From Deltaproteobacteria bacterium (GTDB lineage: Bacteria; Desulfobacterota; DSM-4660; Desulfatiglandales; HGW-15): 18,815 nt of DNA. Numbering within the stretch: position 1 is the stretch's first letter; every line of letters starts with the position of its first letter. A program made the translations under genes and the position numbers. A model generated the notes under the pieces. That model was given only the letters and a program-made list of their open reading frames with translations, was not told the origin of the DNA and searched no databases. The stretch covers positions 1-18,815 of the forward strand of contig JAFGPH010000041.1 in the NCBI GenBank assembly GCA_016926135.1, read 5' to 3'. Shown here in pieces: positions 7,244 through 14,449 of the stretch.

Positions 7244-7495
7244 TTTCTCCCTCCCGCGACCTTGTCTTATGGCTAACCTTGAAGCGACCAGCCCGAAACA
7301 GCATACCGCATTGCGGCAGGGATGGGAAGAGGGGAGCGGGAATTTCCCAGATGACGGTGGCAAGCTTGACTCGGCCCTGTGCTCGCGAAGATCGAATACA
7401 TCACCACCCAGGTTTTCAGGTATGTGGCGGCTGTGGCCGATCCATCACTCTCAAAATCAAGACACTTCTGTCTCTTTTTCCCCTTTTCCTTCGGC
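7244..7495. other. Intergenic region between the antiporter gene and dapL
   Basis: The 252 nt hold no gene I can support. At 7460-7473 a perfect 5-bp stem (AGACA/TGTCT, loop of 4) is followed on the plus strand by a T-run, so it is at best a weak terminator for the minus-strand antiporter. A weak promoter-like pair for dapL on the minus strand is TTCCCA, 17 nt, TATGCT at about 7302-7330. It overlaps an 11-nt palindrome, CCGCATTGCGG (7307-7317). Confidence 0.35.
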
Positions 7496-9487
7496 CTATG
7501 GCGCGACAACCTCGCCGGACCGGGACATCCTTAGAAAGGCATCCCGCGACTGGTCAGTCCCGATAATCGCGACCCAATCGTCTAACCGGAACCGGAAGCC
7601 GGCGTCAGGGTTCGGCTCAAGCTTGTTATCACGAATAACCCCTACAACCGATGAACCGGTAACCTTGCGTATCTCGGCTTCACCGATGGATTTGTCGATG
7701 AGCGGACTGCCTGGATGCACCACTACCCACTGAAGATCGAATTGCTGTTCAGCCGTTCTGAGTTGGGTAAGGGTCCTGTAATCACCGCTCTCACTGAACG
7801 GGGAAGCAAACAGCTCCTGCCTAACCGACTCCGTATATCGATGGATCTCCGGCACGGGAATACCCAGATGCAAAAGAGACTGGCGAGTCATTTCCAGCGC
7901 TGCCTCGAACTCGGGCAGCACCACCTCCGTGATGTTCAATTCCCTAAAAACCTCGACAAATTCGGGGGCCGAAGCCCTCGCCACGACGTCGATCCGGCTA
8001 TTGAGCCTCCTTGCATGAACCACGATGGATCGCGCCACAACGATTCCCGGTGTCGTGATAAGAAGCAGGCAAGCCGAACCGATCTCAGCAGCCTCGAGTA
8101 CGATCTCATGGCTCGCGTCGCCGTAGACGACCGACATTCCTGCGAGTTTGGCCTGTTCGACCCGACGCTGGTCAAACTCGATGACCACGAATTGCTGCCC
8201 AAGACGCTTCAAAACCTGAGCTATCTGAAATCCGACCCGACCGCCGCCCGCGATGACCACGTGGTTCCTCAGCCCGGCTTCCGGGAAGTTCAAGGACTCG
8301 ATCGGTTCATGCCGAAACCAGCGTTTTTTCAAAGCATAGAGGCGGGTGGTCTGCCCGGAGACGAGCGGCGTCAGGACCATGGACAACACCGCGGCTGTCA
8401 ACACAAAAGAATAGACGTGTTGGTCAATCGAGTTGGTACAGACACCCAATCTTGCAAGCACAAATGAGAACTCGCCTATCTGGAAGAGGCCCAACCCCAC
8501 GGCTAAGGGAATCACATTCCCGTATTGAAAAATGCGAGCGAGCAACGCGAAAATGAGTCCCTTGCCGATCCCTACAGCCAGCACGACAACCACCACCTGC
8601 CCAAGGTGGTCCAGCAGGAAGATCGGATCCAGGAGCATTCCGACCGAAGCGAAGAACAGCAGCCCGAAAAGATCTCGAACTGGAATAATGTCGCTAAGGG
8701 CCTGGTGTCCGTAGTCCGATTCGCTCAGCACCATCCCGGCAACGAAAGCCCCAAAGGCGAACGAGAGGCCCGCCAGGTAGGTGAAATAGCCGACTCCGAG
8801 CCCGATGGCAGTTATGGCGAGCAGAAACAGCTCCCGCGACTCGAACCTGGCGATGTGTACCAAGAGGCGTGGCAACAGTCTGGTCCCGAGCATGATCATC
8901 CCGGCGATGAAGATTGCAGCCTTCAATGTCGCATATCCGAGTGCGGGCAGACCGACAACGGGGTTGTTCAGCTGTGGGAGGATGACCATCAACGGGACGA
9001 CGGCCAGATCCTGAACGATCAGCATCCCGATCATAACCTTACTCGAGAGCGTACCGAGCCAACCTTGGTTCATCAGCGTCTTGAGAATCACCATCGTGCT
9101 CGAAAGGGAGATGAGCGCCCCGAGCCAAAGGGATAGCTTCCAATCCCATCCCATAAGGTAACCGATCCAGAATCCAAGCCCGATGGTTAGGATGATTTGA
9201 ATAGGGGTGCCGATCAGAGCCACCTTCTTCACCGGCTTGAGATCCTTGAAAGAAAACTCAAGTCCAAGTGCAAAAAGCAAAAGGGCCACTCCTATCTCTG
9301 CAAGCAGTTCGATTTCGTGGATGTTCGAGACTGCGAGACCGCCCGTGTGGGGACCCAGGACCACTCCAGTCAGGATGTAACCCAAAATCAATGGCTGACC
9401 GAGTCTCTGCATTAAAAGGCCGCTGAAAAAAGCGGCAACGACGAGGAGAATGATGTCCGTTGTGACCCCCATACTGATCACCTGCAT
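7496..9487 (-). CDS. KefB/KefC-type CPA2 cation:proton antiporter with RCK domains
   Basis: The 663-aa product is a CPA2-family monovalent cation:proton antiporter (Kef/YbaL type), probably exporting K+ or Na+ across the inner membrane. Residues about 8-385 form the hydrophobic Na+/H+ exchanger domain of roughly 12-13 segments, with the ion-binding QD pair at 159-160 ([10 protein letters not shown]). An RCK/TrkA-N domain follows from about 408 ([13 protein letters not shown], a Rossmann loop, with Glu437 and Asp439 at the end of strand 2 and GDAS at 456-459). A TrkA-C domain occupies about 570-655 ([20 protein letters not shown]). The frame is open to 9541, but the ATG at 9487 has GGAG seven nt ahead and begins just before the first membrane segment. 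It is monocistronic, with its promoter at 9610-9637. No Kef ancillary reductase gene is adjacent. Confidence 0.93.
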   Translation of the reverse strand: MQVISMGVTTDIILLVVAAFFSGLLMQRLGQPLILGYILTGVVLGPHTGGLAVSNIHEIELLAEIGVALLLFALGLEFSFKDLKPVKKVALIGTPIQIILTIGLGFWIGYLMGWDWKLSLWLGALISLSSTMVILKTLMNQGWLGTLSSKVMIGMLIVQDLAVVPLMVILPQLNNPVVGLPALGYATLKAAIFIAGMIMLGTRLLPRLLVHIARFESRELFLLAITAIGLGVGYFTYLAGLSFAFGAFVAGMVLSESDYGHQALSDIIPVRDLFGLLFFASVGMLLDPIFLLDHLGQVVVVVLAVGIGKGLIFALLARIFQYGNVIPLAVGLGLFQIGEFSFVLARLGVCTNSIDQHVYSFVLTAAVLSMVLTPLVSGQTTRLYALKKRWFRHEPIESLNFPEAGLRNHVVIAGGGRVGFQIAQVLKRLGQQFVVIEFDQRRVEQAKLAGMSVVYGDASHEIVLEAAEIGSACLLLITTPGIVVARSIVVHARRLNSRIDVVARASAPEFVEVFRELNITEVVLPEFEAALEMTRQSLLHLGIPVPEIHRYTESVRQELFASPFSESGDYRTLTQLRTAEQQFDLQWVVVHPGSPLIDKSIGEAEIRKVTGSSVVGVIRDNKLEPNPDAGFRFRLDDWVAIIGTDQSRDAFLRMSRSGEVVAP

Positions 9488-9547
9488 TTGATCTCCGGGC
9501 GATTCATGAATGCACCGGTCTTGCTCGGTATCGTGGCACATCGATCG

Positions 9548-9581
9548 CTGAGGTTCACGTGCCTCAGTCTGGATGTGACTG
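9548..9581 (-). promoter_or_regulatory. Leader of the antiporter mRNA with two mutually exclusive hairpins
   Basis: Between the promoter and the antiporter start, CTGAGG (9548-9553) pairs perfectly with CCTCAG (9562-9567), while CAGTC (9565-9569) pairs perfectly with GACTG (9577-9581). The two stems share 9565-9567 and cannot form together. This could be attenuator-like control, but the stems are short and no known riboswitch class is recognised. Confidence 0.25.
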
Positions 9582-9609
9582 ACCGGTGCCGGAACAATTG
9601 ATTACGGAT

Positions 9610-9637
9610 AGTATACTGTAATGGATCCGCCTTTCAA
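9610..9637 (-). promoter_or_regulatory. Sigma70-type promoter of the antiporter gene
   Basis: On the minus strand TTGAAA (9637-9632) is followed after 16 nt by TATACT (9615-9610), five of six matches at each box. Transcription would start near 9602, giving a leader of about 115 nt before the ATG at 9487. Confidence 0.6.
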
Positions 9638-10013
9638 GAATGAAGGCACCGGCAGCGAATACTCGTTTCAATACGGTTCCGTGGTTGCTCATCGTAGTGT
9701 TTGCTTTTCGGACTCATGACCCCGCCGCATCCCTTCTGTGCCTTGCTCACATCGAGGCCAACGGTCAAAACGCGCAGTGTCGGGCATAAGGAAGCCATGC
9801 CCGGGATACCGAGTACCGACAACGCAGGTACTCACACGGCTTTCTGATCCACACTCACATTTGAGTGATTGTGCTTGATTTGCCTGCGGGAAAGGACTAG
9901 AAAGACACGGGGTTGCCGAAGTCGGCAGACGATTGAGGATGTGACAAGGCGCAGATTCAGCATTTCGTCCTCAGGTCCGGCAACTTCCTGCACTGCTTAG
10001 ACTTTTCCATCGC
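9638..10013. other. Gene-free, hairpin-rich region upstream of tRNA-Arg
   Basis: No convincing gene is present; a 62-codon minus-strand frame at 9634-9822 lacks family support. The region holds two matched perfect hairpins at 9781-9803 and 9811-9833, each with a 7-bp stem and 9-nt loop and separated by 7 nt, and a third at 9852-9867 (CACTCA/TGAGTG, loop CATT). I cannot identify a clear promoter for the tRNA here. Confidence 0.5.
9781..9833. repeat. Tandem pair of matched hairpins (7-bp stems, 9-nt loops)
   Basis: CGGGCAT (9781-9787) pairs with ATGCCCG (9797-9803), and GAGTACC (9811-9817) pairs with GGTACTC (9827-9833). Both loops are 9 nt, and the spacer GGATACC is 7 nt. Each hairpin spans 23 nt. 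No T-run follows on either strand, so simple Rho-independent termination is unlikely. Confidence 0.5.
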
Positions 10014-10090
10014 GCGCCCATAGCTCAGTTGGATAGAGTGACGGACTACGAATCCGTAGGTCGGGTGTTCGAATCACCCTGGGCGCGCCA
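10014..10090 (+). tRNA. tRNA-Arg (anticodon ACG)
   Basis: A complete cloverleaf can be drawn. The acceptor stem is GCGCCCA (10014-10020) with TGGGCGC (10080-10086). The anticodon stem is ACGGA (10041-10045) with TCCGT (10053-10057), enclosing CTACGAA and anticodon ACG at 10048-10050. The T arm is GGGTG, TTCGAAT, CACCC (10063-10079). The discriminator base is G and CCA is encoded at 10088-10090. The ACG anticodon would be edited to ICG by TadA to read CGU, CGC and CGA codons. A terminator follows at 10108-10142. Confidence 0.96.
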
Positions 10091-10107
10091 GAAATGATGT
10101 AAAATAT

Positions 10108-10142
10108 AGGGCTTATGATCTATCTCAAGCCCTCTGTTTTTT
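10108..10142 (+). terminator. Rho-independent terminator of tRNA-Arg
   Basis: AGGGCTT (10108-10114) pairs perfectly with AAGCCCT (10127-10133) across a 12-nt loop. A run of six T (10137-10142) follows almost at once. It lies 18 nt beyond the tRNA CCA end. Confidence 0.75.
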
Positions 10143-10370
10143 GGCTTCGACTTGCTGTGTGAGAAAATGTGGCGGGACATGTCATCGTGAGGCTACAAGA
10201 ATAGAGGATCGGAAGTCTTCATCGTTCCTTGTCGAATCTCAATCGTGGCGTTCATTTGCTTGCCGAGGCAGGACCTTCCTTCCCCGGCAAGTCGTTTCTT
10301 GACGGCCTGCCTCCGAAATTGTCGGCCCCAAAGAGTGCGGGGAACGCGGAGCAAAATCGGCATTTGTTGT

Positions 10371-10401
10371 TTGACTCCTCCCCATCCATGATGTATATAA
10401 T
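10371..10401 (+). promoter_or_regulatory. Promoter of the vapBC operon
   Basis: TTGACT (10371-10376) stands 19 nt before a perfect TATAAT (10396-10401), or 17 nt before TATATA (10394-10399). Short arms ATCCA (10384-10388) and TGGAT (10411-10415) flank the -10 region and could be part of an operator for the VapB/VapC complex; that part is inference. Confidence 0.55.
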
Positions 10402-10439
10402 AATGTAGGTTGGATCGAGAATGTGAAAGGGGTGAGAGT

Positions 10440-10718
10440 TTGGCGCAAATGATCCGAAAACAGGTATATATCGAACCTCGACAGAATGAAGAAATCAAGC
10501 AGCGGGCACGCAAGTCGGGGATCACGGAAGCAGAGGTGATACGCAAAGCCATCGATGGGCAAACGGCTTCGCTTTCCACCCACGGTCACGATTTGAGTGC
10601 TTGGGAGCGTGAAAAGGCTTTTATTGCCATGCGTGTATCCATCAGGTCCCGTTCAGCGCGACGCCGATTCCGGAGGGAAGATGCATACGAAGAAAGGCTG
10701 AGCCGGTACGGTGGATAG
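10440..10718 (+). CDS. VapB-type ribbon-helix-helix antitoxin
   Basis: The 92-aa product has a ribbon-helix-helix (CopG-like) DNA-binding N-terminus: a short strand RKQVYIEP, then helix QNEEIKQRARKSG and helix ITEAEVIRKAIDGQ. Its C-terminal half, rich in Arg and Glu, probably wraps the toxin. I chose the TTG at 10440, giving (M)AQMIRKQVYIEPRQ, because AAGGGG lies about seven nt upstream and this N-terminus fits related antitoxins; the ATG at 10449 is the alternative. The stop overlaps the toxin gene by 8 nt, the usual coupling of toxin-antitoxin pairs. With its partner it should repress its own promoter at 10371-10401. Confidence 0.8.
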   Translation: MAQMIRKQVYIEPRQNEEIKQRARKSGITEAEVIRKAIDGQTASLSTHGHDLSAWEREKAFIAMRVSIRSRSARRRFRREDAYEERLSRYGG

Positions 10719-11163
10719 GACCCTGGTGGACACGAATGTGCTCCTGTATGCTTATGACAGGGCAGAGCCGATAAAGCAGCCCAGGGCCTTAGCGGTCCTG
10801 GATAATTTGGCAAGGCAGCGCATGGGCGTATTGACACCACAGGTTCTGGCCGAATTCCATGTCAATGCAACCCAAAAATTTGCCCCGCCGCTGTCTCAGG
10901 ATGAGGCCTATGAAAGGATTCAGAACTACCTCCTTGCCTGGGAAGTTCTCCCGTTGACGGGTCCGATCGTCCTGGAAGCGGCGCGGGGAGTCCGTACTCA
11001 CAAAATGTCTTACTGGGATGCCCAAATCTGGGCCTGTGCACGCTTGCACCAGGTACCCGTTGTTTTCACCGAAGACTTCAACGTTGGCTCGGTGACAGAA
11101 GGTGTTCGTTTCATCAATCCCCTTGCTGACGACTTCAATTTGAGCGGTTGGTTTTCCGAGTAG
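10711..11163 (+). CDS. VapC-type PIN-domain ribonuclease toxin
   Basis: The 150-aa product is a PIN-domain endoribonuclease, the toxin of a type II VapBC system. VapC enzymes of this kind cut specific RNAs (often tRNA or rRNA) when the antitoxin is lost. All four acidic active-site positions are visible: Asp7 in LVDTNVLLYAYD, Glu48 in LAEFHVNA, Asp103 in SYWDAQIWACA, and Asp122 in FTEDFNVG. The length is typical to slightly long. Translation starts at GTG 10711 inside the antitoxin gene (8-nt overlap), and the frame has no earlier plausible start. The gene appears intact and functional; the RNA target cannot be predicted. Confidence 0.92.
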   Translation: MDRTLVDTNVLLYAYDRAEPIKQPRALAVLDNLARQRMGVLTPQVLAEFHVNATQKFAPPLSQDEAYERIQNYLLAWEVLPLTGPIVLEAARGVRTHKMSYWDAQIWACARLHQVPVVFTEDFNVGSVTEGVRFINPLADDFNLSGWFSE

Positions 11164-11250
11164 GTGACCCTTTCAGAGTCAATGGGAAAGCCGACTTTCG
11201 GAGCCCGTACCCGATCACGAACCTCCCTGGTGCTGCACAAAGCTCTCCCT

Positions 11251-11290
11251 GACCCTTTTCGGCCGCTGACCCGCCAAAACCGAAAGGGTC
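11251..11290. repeat. Long hairpin between vapC and the histidine kinase gene
   Basis: GACCCTTTTCGG (11251-11262) pairs with CCGAAAGGGTC (11280-11290) along 11 bp with one bulged T and a 17-nt loop. No T-run follows on either strand, so it is not a classical terminator. The rest of 11164-11424 holds no gene I can support. Confidence 0.5.
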
Positions 11291-11424
11291 GGCAGCAAAG
11301 GAGATCGCGGTCGCCGGGGGGGCGATGGAGAAACCTGCAAAACGGGGCACTGATTGCTTTCTCCCGCTTCCCGTGTCAATATGTCCGATAGACTCGACCC
11401 CACCCCTTCTCGAGGAGGTCTCCC

Positions 11425-13101
11425 GTGCAACTCGGACGGACGAGGAAAATGATCCCTGAAAGCCAGGACGATGCGAGGCGGCTCGCCCAGGTGAACAGGA
11501 CCATAGCCGAGATCGGGCGGATCATCAGCTCTACCCTGAACATCGATGATGTCTATGAGCAGTTTGCCGCAGAGATGAAGAAGATCATCCCCTTTGATCG
11601 GATAAGCATTGGCCTCATAGACCCCGAACAGGAAATCTACCGCATTGCATACACCTCGGGAACCGATGTCCCGGACCGCCATCAAGGCACAGCCATGCCT
11701 TTGCCTGCAATCATCCGTGAAATCGTGGGAAAAAGGTCCGGTATTGTGTTCCACGCCGAGACCGAGAGGGATTTTGTCGAGGTCTATCCCGAGATCCTGA
11801 TCCCCTTCCGGGCCGGCATGAGGTCGATCATGGCCATTCCCCTGATCTCAAGAGACCAGGTACTCGGAACCCTCTGGTGCAGCTCTCTTCGTCACGGCGC
11901 TTACACGGATGAAGACCTGAGGATTGCGGAAAACGTGGCAGCCCAGATTGCGGGCGCCATTTTCAATGCCCAGATCCACGCGCAGGTCAAACAGGCCGAA
12001 GAAGCCCTGCGGCAATCGGAAGAGAAATATCGCGTCCTGTTCGAAAACGCCGAGGAGGCCATTTTCGTGTCCCAGGACAATGGCATCAAGTTCGCCAATC
12101 CTGCAATGGAGGCCCTGACGGGTTACCCCCGGGAAGAGCTCATCAAAACGGCCTGTGGCCAACTGTTTCATCCTGAAGACAGGGGCATTGTCATGGAGCG
12201 TGGCAGGAGGAGGTTGAGGGGGGAACACCTTCCCTCTACCCATTCGTTCAGGTTGATCCGAAAGAACGGTGAAGGGATATGGATTCAGGTCAAGACAGCG
12301 GTCCTTGCCGCGTGGGAAGGGAGGCCGGCCATCCTCTGTTTCATGCGGGATATCTCCGAACAGAAACGACTCGAAACGCGGCTCCAGCTTGAACTGGACG
12401 GGCGCCGCAAGGCCGCGGAAGAACTCCTTATTAACCAGAGGCGGCTGCGCGATCTTGCTTCCCAGCTGGCGATTGCCGAGGAGCAGGAGCGTCGCAGGAT
12501 TGCGACCTACCTCCACGACAATATCGGCCCTTCCCTCGCCATGGCGAAGTGGAGGCTGGAAGCCTTGACGGACATGGTGGAAACCGGACAGATCAAGGAT
12601 ACCGTAACGGGCGTCCTGGATCTCATGAGACAAACCATCGAAGACCTGCGAGGATTCACCTTTGAGATCAGCCTGCCCATCCTCCATGAACTGGGAATTG
12701 CGGCGGCCCTGGAATGGCTCGGTGAAAACCTCCTGAAGCCACACGGAATATCCATCGAGATCGTCACGGAACATGCCGAGAAGTCTTTGAACAGGGATGC
12801 GCGAATTCTTTTCTTTCACGCCGCGCGTGAGCTGGTGCTCAATATCGTCAAGCACGCGAAGGCGACGAACGCCAGGATAGAGATTCGCGGCCGTGGAGAC
12901 ATGCTTGTCGTCACCGTTGTGGATAACGGGAAGGGGTTCGATGTCCATGCCTGGAGAGCTGATTTCAGCACGAGTCAGGGATTCGGCCTCTTCAATGTGA
13001 AGGAGCGAATCGAGTCTATCGGCGGAAGTGTAGAAATCCAATCCAGCGCGAGTAAAGGTACCCGTGTGACCCTTCGAGTGCCTCTCCATAAGGAGGCATG
13101 A
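11425..13101 (+). CDS. Orphan GAF-PAS sensor histidine kinase (HisKA_3 type)
   Basis: The 558-aa product is a soluble sensor kinase with no membrane segment. Domains in order: a GAF domain at about 20-180 (FDRISIGLIDPEQE, AIPLISRDQVLGTLW), a PAS domain with PAC motif at about 200-315 (KYRVLFENAEEAIFVSQDNG, ending FMRDISEQKR), a coiled linker, and a HisKA_3 dimerisation/phosphotransfer domain with EEQERRRIATYLHDNIG and phospho-acceptor His364. A GHKL ATPase follows with N box ELVLNIVKHA (Asn473), G1 box VVDNGKGF (499-506) and G2 box GFGLFNVKERI (519-529). This places it in the NarX/DegS-like class that pairs with NarL-type regulators, but no response regulator lies next to it. The GTG start is fixed by GAGGAGG at 11412-11418. 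The signal is unknown. Confidence 0.92.
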   Translation: MQLGRTRKMIPESQDDARRLAQVNRTIAEIGRIISSTLNIDDVYEQFAAEMKKIIPFDRISIGLIDPEQEIYRIAYTSGTDVPDRHQGTAMPLPAIIREIVGKRSGIVFHAETERDFVEVYPEILIPFRAGMRSIMAIPLISRDQVLGTLWCSSLRHGAYTDEDLRIAENVAAQIAGAIFNAQIHAQVKQAEEALRQSEEKYRVLFENAEEAIFVSQDNGIKFANPAMEALTGYPREELIKTACGQLFHPEDRGIVMERGRRRLRGEHLPSTHSFRLIRKNGEGIWIQVKTAVLAAWEGRPAILCFMRDISEQKRLETRLQLELDGRRKAAEELLINQRRLRDLASQLAIAEEQERRRIATYLHDNIGPSLAMAKWRLEALTDMVETGQIKDTVTGVLDLMRQTIEDLRGFTFEISLPILHELGIAAALEWLGENLLKPHGISIEIVTEHAEKSLNRDARILFFHAARELVLNIVKHAKATNARIEIRGRGDMLVVTVVDNGKGFDVHAWRADFSTSQGFGLFNVKERIESIGGSVEIQSSASKGTRVTLRVPLHKEA

Positions 13102-13153
13102 CGACCCCGCTCCGTCCAGGTTGAACCAAACCGGTTGCTTCATCACACCTTTC

Positions 13154-13545
13154 CAGCGCTAAGTACACCTTTTCATAAATACGTTCACGAATACGGGGCG
13201 CATGGAGGGCCGCCCTGGGGGTGGTCTCTCAGCGCCGCAACTGCTCTTTACGTTGCCGATAACCGCCCCGTAAAAAGAAAGGCTCAAGGTACACGGTACA
13301 AGGTACAAGGGTCAAAGAGAAAGAAACTTGAGGTTCTCATGCCTTGAGCTTCGAGCCTTGAGCTTTGAGCTTCCCCCCTGTGGGGCTACTTGTGTAAAAC
13401 GCAGAACCCCGGTCCCGTCTTATGGGCATGGGAGGAATAGTTGCGGCCTGGACGACCACCCCCAGCGCGGCACTTAACCATTGCATGCTTCCATTCATGG
13501 CTGCAGAATACGTCACCGTATTTATGAAGAGGTGTACTAAGACTG
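13154..13545. mobile_element. MITE-like element with long imperfect terminal inverted repeats
   Basis: The two ends are inverted copies. Starting from CAG at 13154 and from the complementary CTG at 13545, 13162-13183 matches the reverse complement of 13517-13538 at 21 of 22 positions (AGTACACCT, then TTCATAAATACG). Further in, CTGGGGGTGGTC (13215-13226) matches 13454-13465 exactly and GCCGCAACT (13234-13242) matches 13439-13447. A roughly 20-nt length difference separates the outer and inner matches. There is no transposase reading frame. No target-site duplication is obvious, so a mobile origin is inference; two inverted copies of another intergenic repeat would look the same. Confidence 0.55.
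13280..13372. repeat. Short simple repeats at the centre of the MITE-like element
   Basis: The centre holds GGTACA repeated at about 13288-13306 (GGTACA, CGGTACA, AGGTACA). It is followed at 13341-13372 by variants of CTTGAGC, CTTCGAGC and CTTTGAGC. GGCTCAAG near 13281 is complementary to CTTGAG and GCC tracts on the far side, so the centre is also roughly inverted. Confidence 0.55.
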
Positions 13546-13550
13546 GCGGA

Positions 13551-13578
13551 TTGAATTCTCCCGGTTGATCATTATAAT
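13551..13578 (+). promoter_or_regulatory. Promoter of the hydroxylase/SagB/acyltransferase operon
   Basis: TTGAAT (13551-13556), a 16-nt spacer and a perfect TATAAT (13573-13578) form a good sigma70-type promoter. It begins 6 nt beyond the right end of the MITE-like element. The expected transcription start, about 7 nt after the -10 box, is at or next to the ATG at 13586, and no Shine-Dalgarno sequence is present, so the mRNA may be leaderless. Confidence 0.6.
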
Positions 13579-13585
13579 ATAGTCC

Positions 13586-14443
13586 ATGATCCAAACGATG
13601 AGCAGCCTCGTGGTGAAACATGAAGCGACCATCCGGATGGCCTTCTTTGTGGGCATCTTTTTGCTGGTGGCCGTCGTCGAACTCCTGTTTCCGCGGCGGA
13701 CCCTGACGACTTCCAAGGCGAGCCGTTGGTTTGCTAACATCGGGATCGTTTTCATCAACACTTTTCTCCTGCGTCTGCTCTTCCCCGTGACCGCAGTGGG
13801 CATGGCGGCCTGGGCACAGCAGAAAGGGTGGGGGCTCTTCAATCATGCGGACCTGCCCTACGCGCTGGAGGTCGCGCTCTCGGTGGCGGCTCTCGACTTC
13901 GTCATTTATCTCCAGCACGCCATGTTCCACGCCATTCCCACCCTCTGGCGCCTCCACATGATGCACCACGCGGACATGGACTTCGACCTGACCACCGGCA
14001 CCCGCTTCCATCCCGTCGAAATTTTCATCTCTATGCTCATCAAGGTCTCGGCCATAACCCTGCTGGGCGCACCGGCCCTTGGGGTGATCCTCTTCGAGAT
14101 TCTCCTCAACGGCACGGCCATGTTCAACCACGGTAACTTCTTCCTCCCCCCTGGCCTTGACCGTGTGCTCCGGCTCATTGTCGTCACTCCGGACATGCAC
14201 CGCGTTCACCATTCCGTCTTCCCCAACGAGACGAACTCCAATTTCGGCTTCAATCTCCCATGGTGGGACCGTCTCATGGGGACCTACAAGGCGCAGCCCT
14301 CTCGCGGCCACCTCGACATGACCATAGGACTCAACCAGTTTCGGGACCCCTCGCGTCTGGGCCTGGGCCGGCTCCTGGTCCTGCCCTTCGTGGGCAAGCA
14401 GGGCGCCTATGCCATGGGCCGGAGGGGTACTCCCGCAAAGTGA
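13586..14443 (+). CDS. Sterol desaturase / fatty acid hydroxylase family membrane protein
   Basis: The 285-aa product is an integral-membrane di-iron oxygenase of the fatty acid hydroxylase superfamily, which hydroxylates or desaturates lipid chains, sterols or alkylglycerols. The histidine clusters are complete: HAMFH (111-115), HMMHH (124-128), His142 in TRFHP, His182 in NHGN, and HRVHH (205-209), followed by the family-typical NFGFNLPWWDRLMGTY. Hydrophobic segments lie at about 19-35, 53-75, 95-112 and 150-176. ATG 13586 and ATG 13598 (Met5) are both possible; neither has a ribosome binding site, and the promoter ends 7 nt before the first. It is the first gene of an operon with a SagB-like gene and an acyltransferase gene, which suggests a lipid substrate. 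The exact substrate is unknown. Confidence 0.9.
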   Translation: MIQTMSSLVVKHEATIRMAFFVGIFLLVAVVELLFPRRTLTTSKASRWFANIGIVFINTFLLRLLFPVTAVGMAAWAQQKGWGLFNHADLPYALEVALSVAALDFVIYLQHAMFHAIPTLWRLHMMHHADMDFDLTTGTRFHPVEIFISMLIKVSAITLLGAPALGVILFEILLNGTAMFNHGNFFLPPGLDRVLRLIVVTPDMHRVHHSVFPNETNSNFGFNLPWWDRLMGTYKAQPSRGHLDMTIGLNQFRDPSRLGLGRLLVLPFVGKQGAYAMGRRGTPAK

Positions 14444-14449
14444 AATCTC

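Larger units (their letters stand above)
10091..10439. other. Gene-free region between tRNA-Arg and vapB
   Basis: This stretch holds the tRNA terminator (10108-10142) and the vapB promoter (10371-10401). An imperfectly placed inverted pair, CTTGCCG and CGGCAAG, lies at about 10259-10292. The minus-strand frames crossing this stretch run into the antisense of vapB and have no family resemblance. No copy of the tRNA 3' end is seen downstream, so there is no evidence for an att site. Confidence 0.5.
13102..13585. other. Gene-free region containing a MITE-like element and the hydroxylase promoter
   Basis: No gene is supported in these 484 nt. Almost all of it is the imperfect inverted repeat of 13154-13545, with short simple repeats at its centre. 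The remaining 40 nt at the right end carry the promoter of the downstream operon. The first 50 nt after the kinase stop show no terminator. Confidence 0.6.

Noticed and set aside
7244..7363. Upstream extension of dapL by 40 codons
   Set aside because: The extra residues do not resemble any DapL N-terminus, and the GTG at 7243 has a strong ribosome binding site and the expected family start.
9634..9822. 62-codon minus-strand frame containing TVGLDVSKA, resembling the start of IS110-type transposases
   Set aside because: The likeness is limited to about eight residues. What follows is not transposase-like, and no further transposase fragment or insertion-sequence end lies nearby.
10014..11163. 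tRNA-Arg as an attachment site for an integrated island
   Set aside because: No integrase gene and no second copy of the tRNA 3' end were found downstream within the window.
11848..13146. Minus-strand open frame of 432 codons
   Set aside because: It lies antisense to the histidine kinase, whose domains are unmistakable, and shows no family features.
13280..13372. Possible CRISPR or regular tandem array in the simple-repeat centre
   Set aside because: Units are only 6-10 nt and irregular, with no spacer structure and no cas genes.
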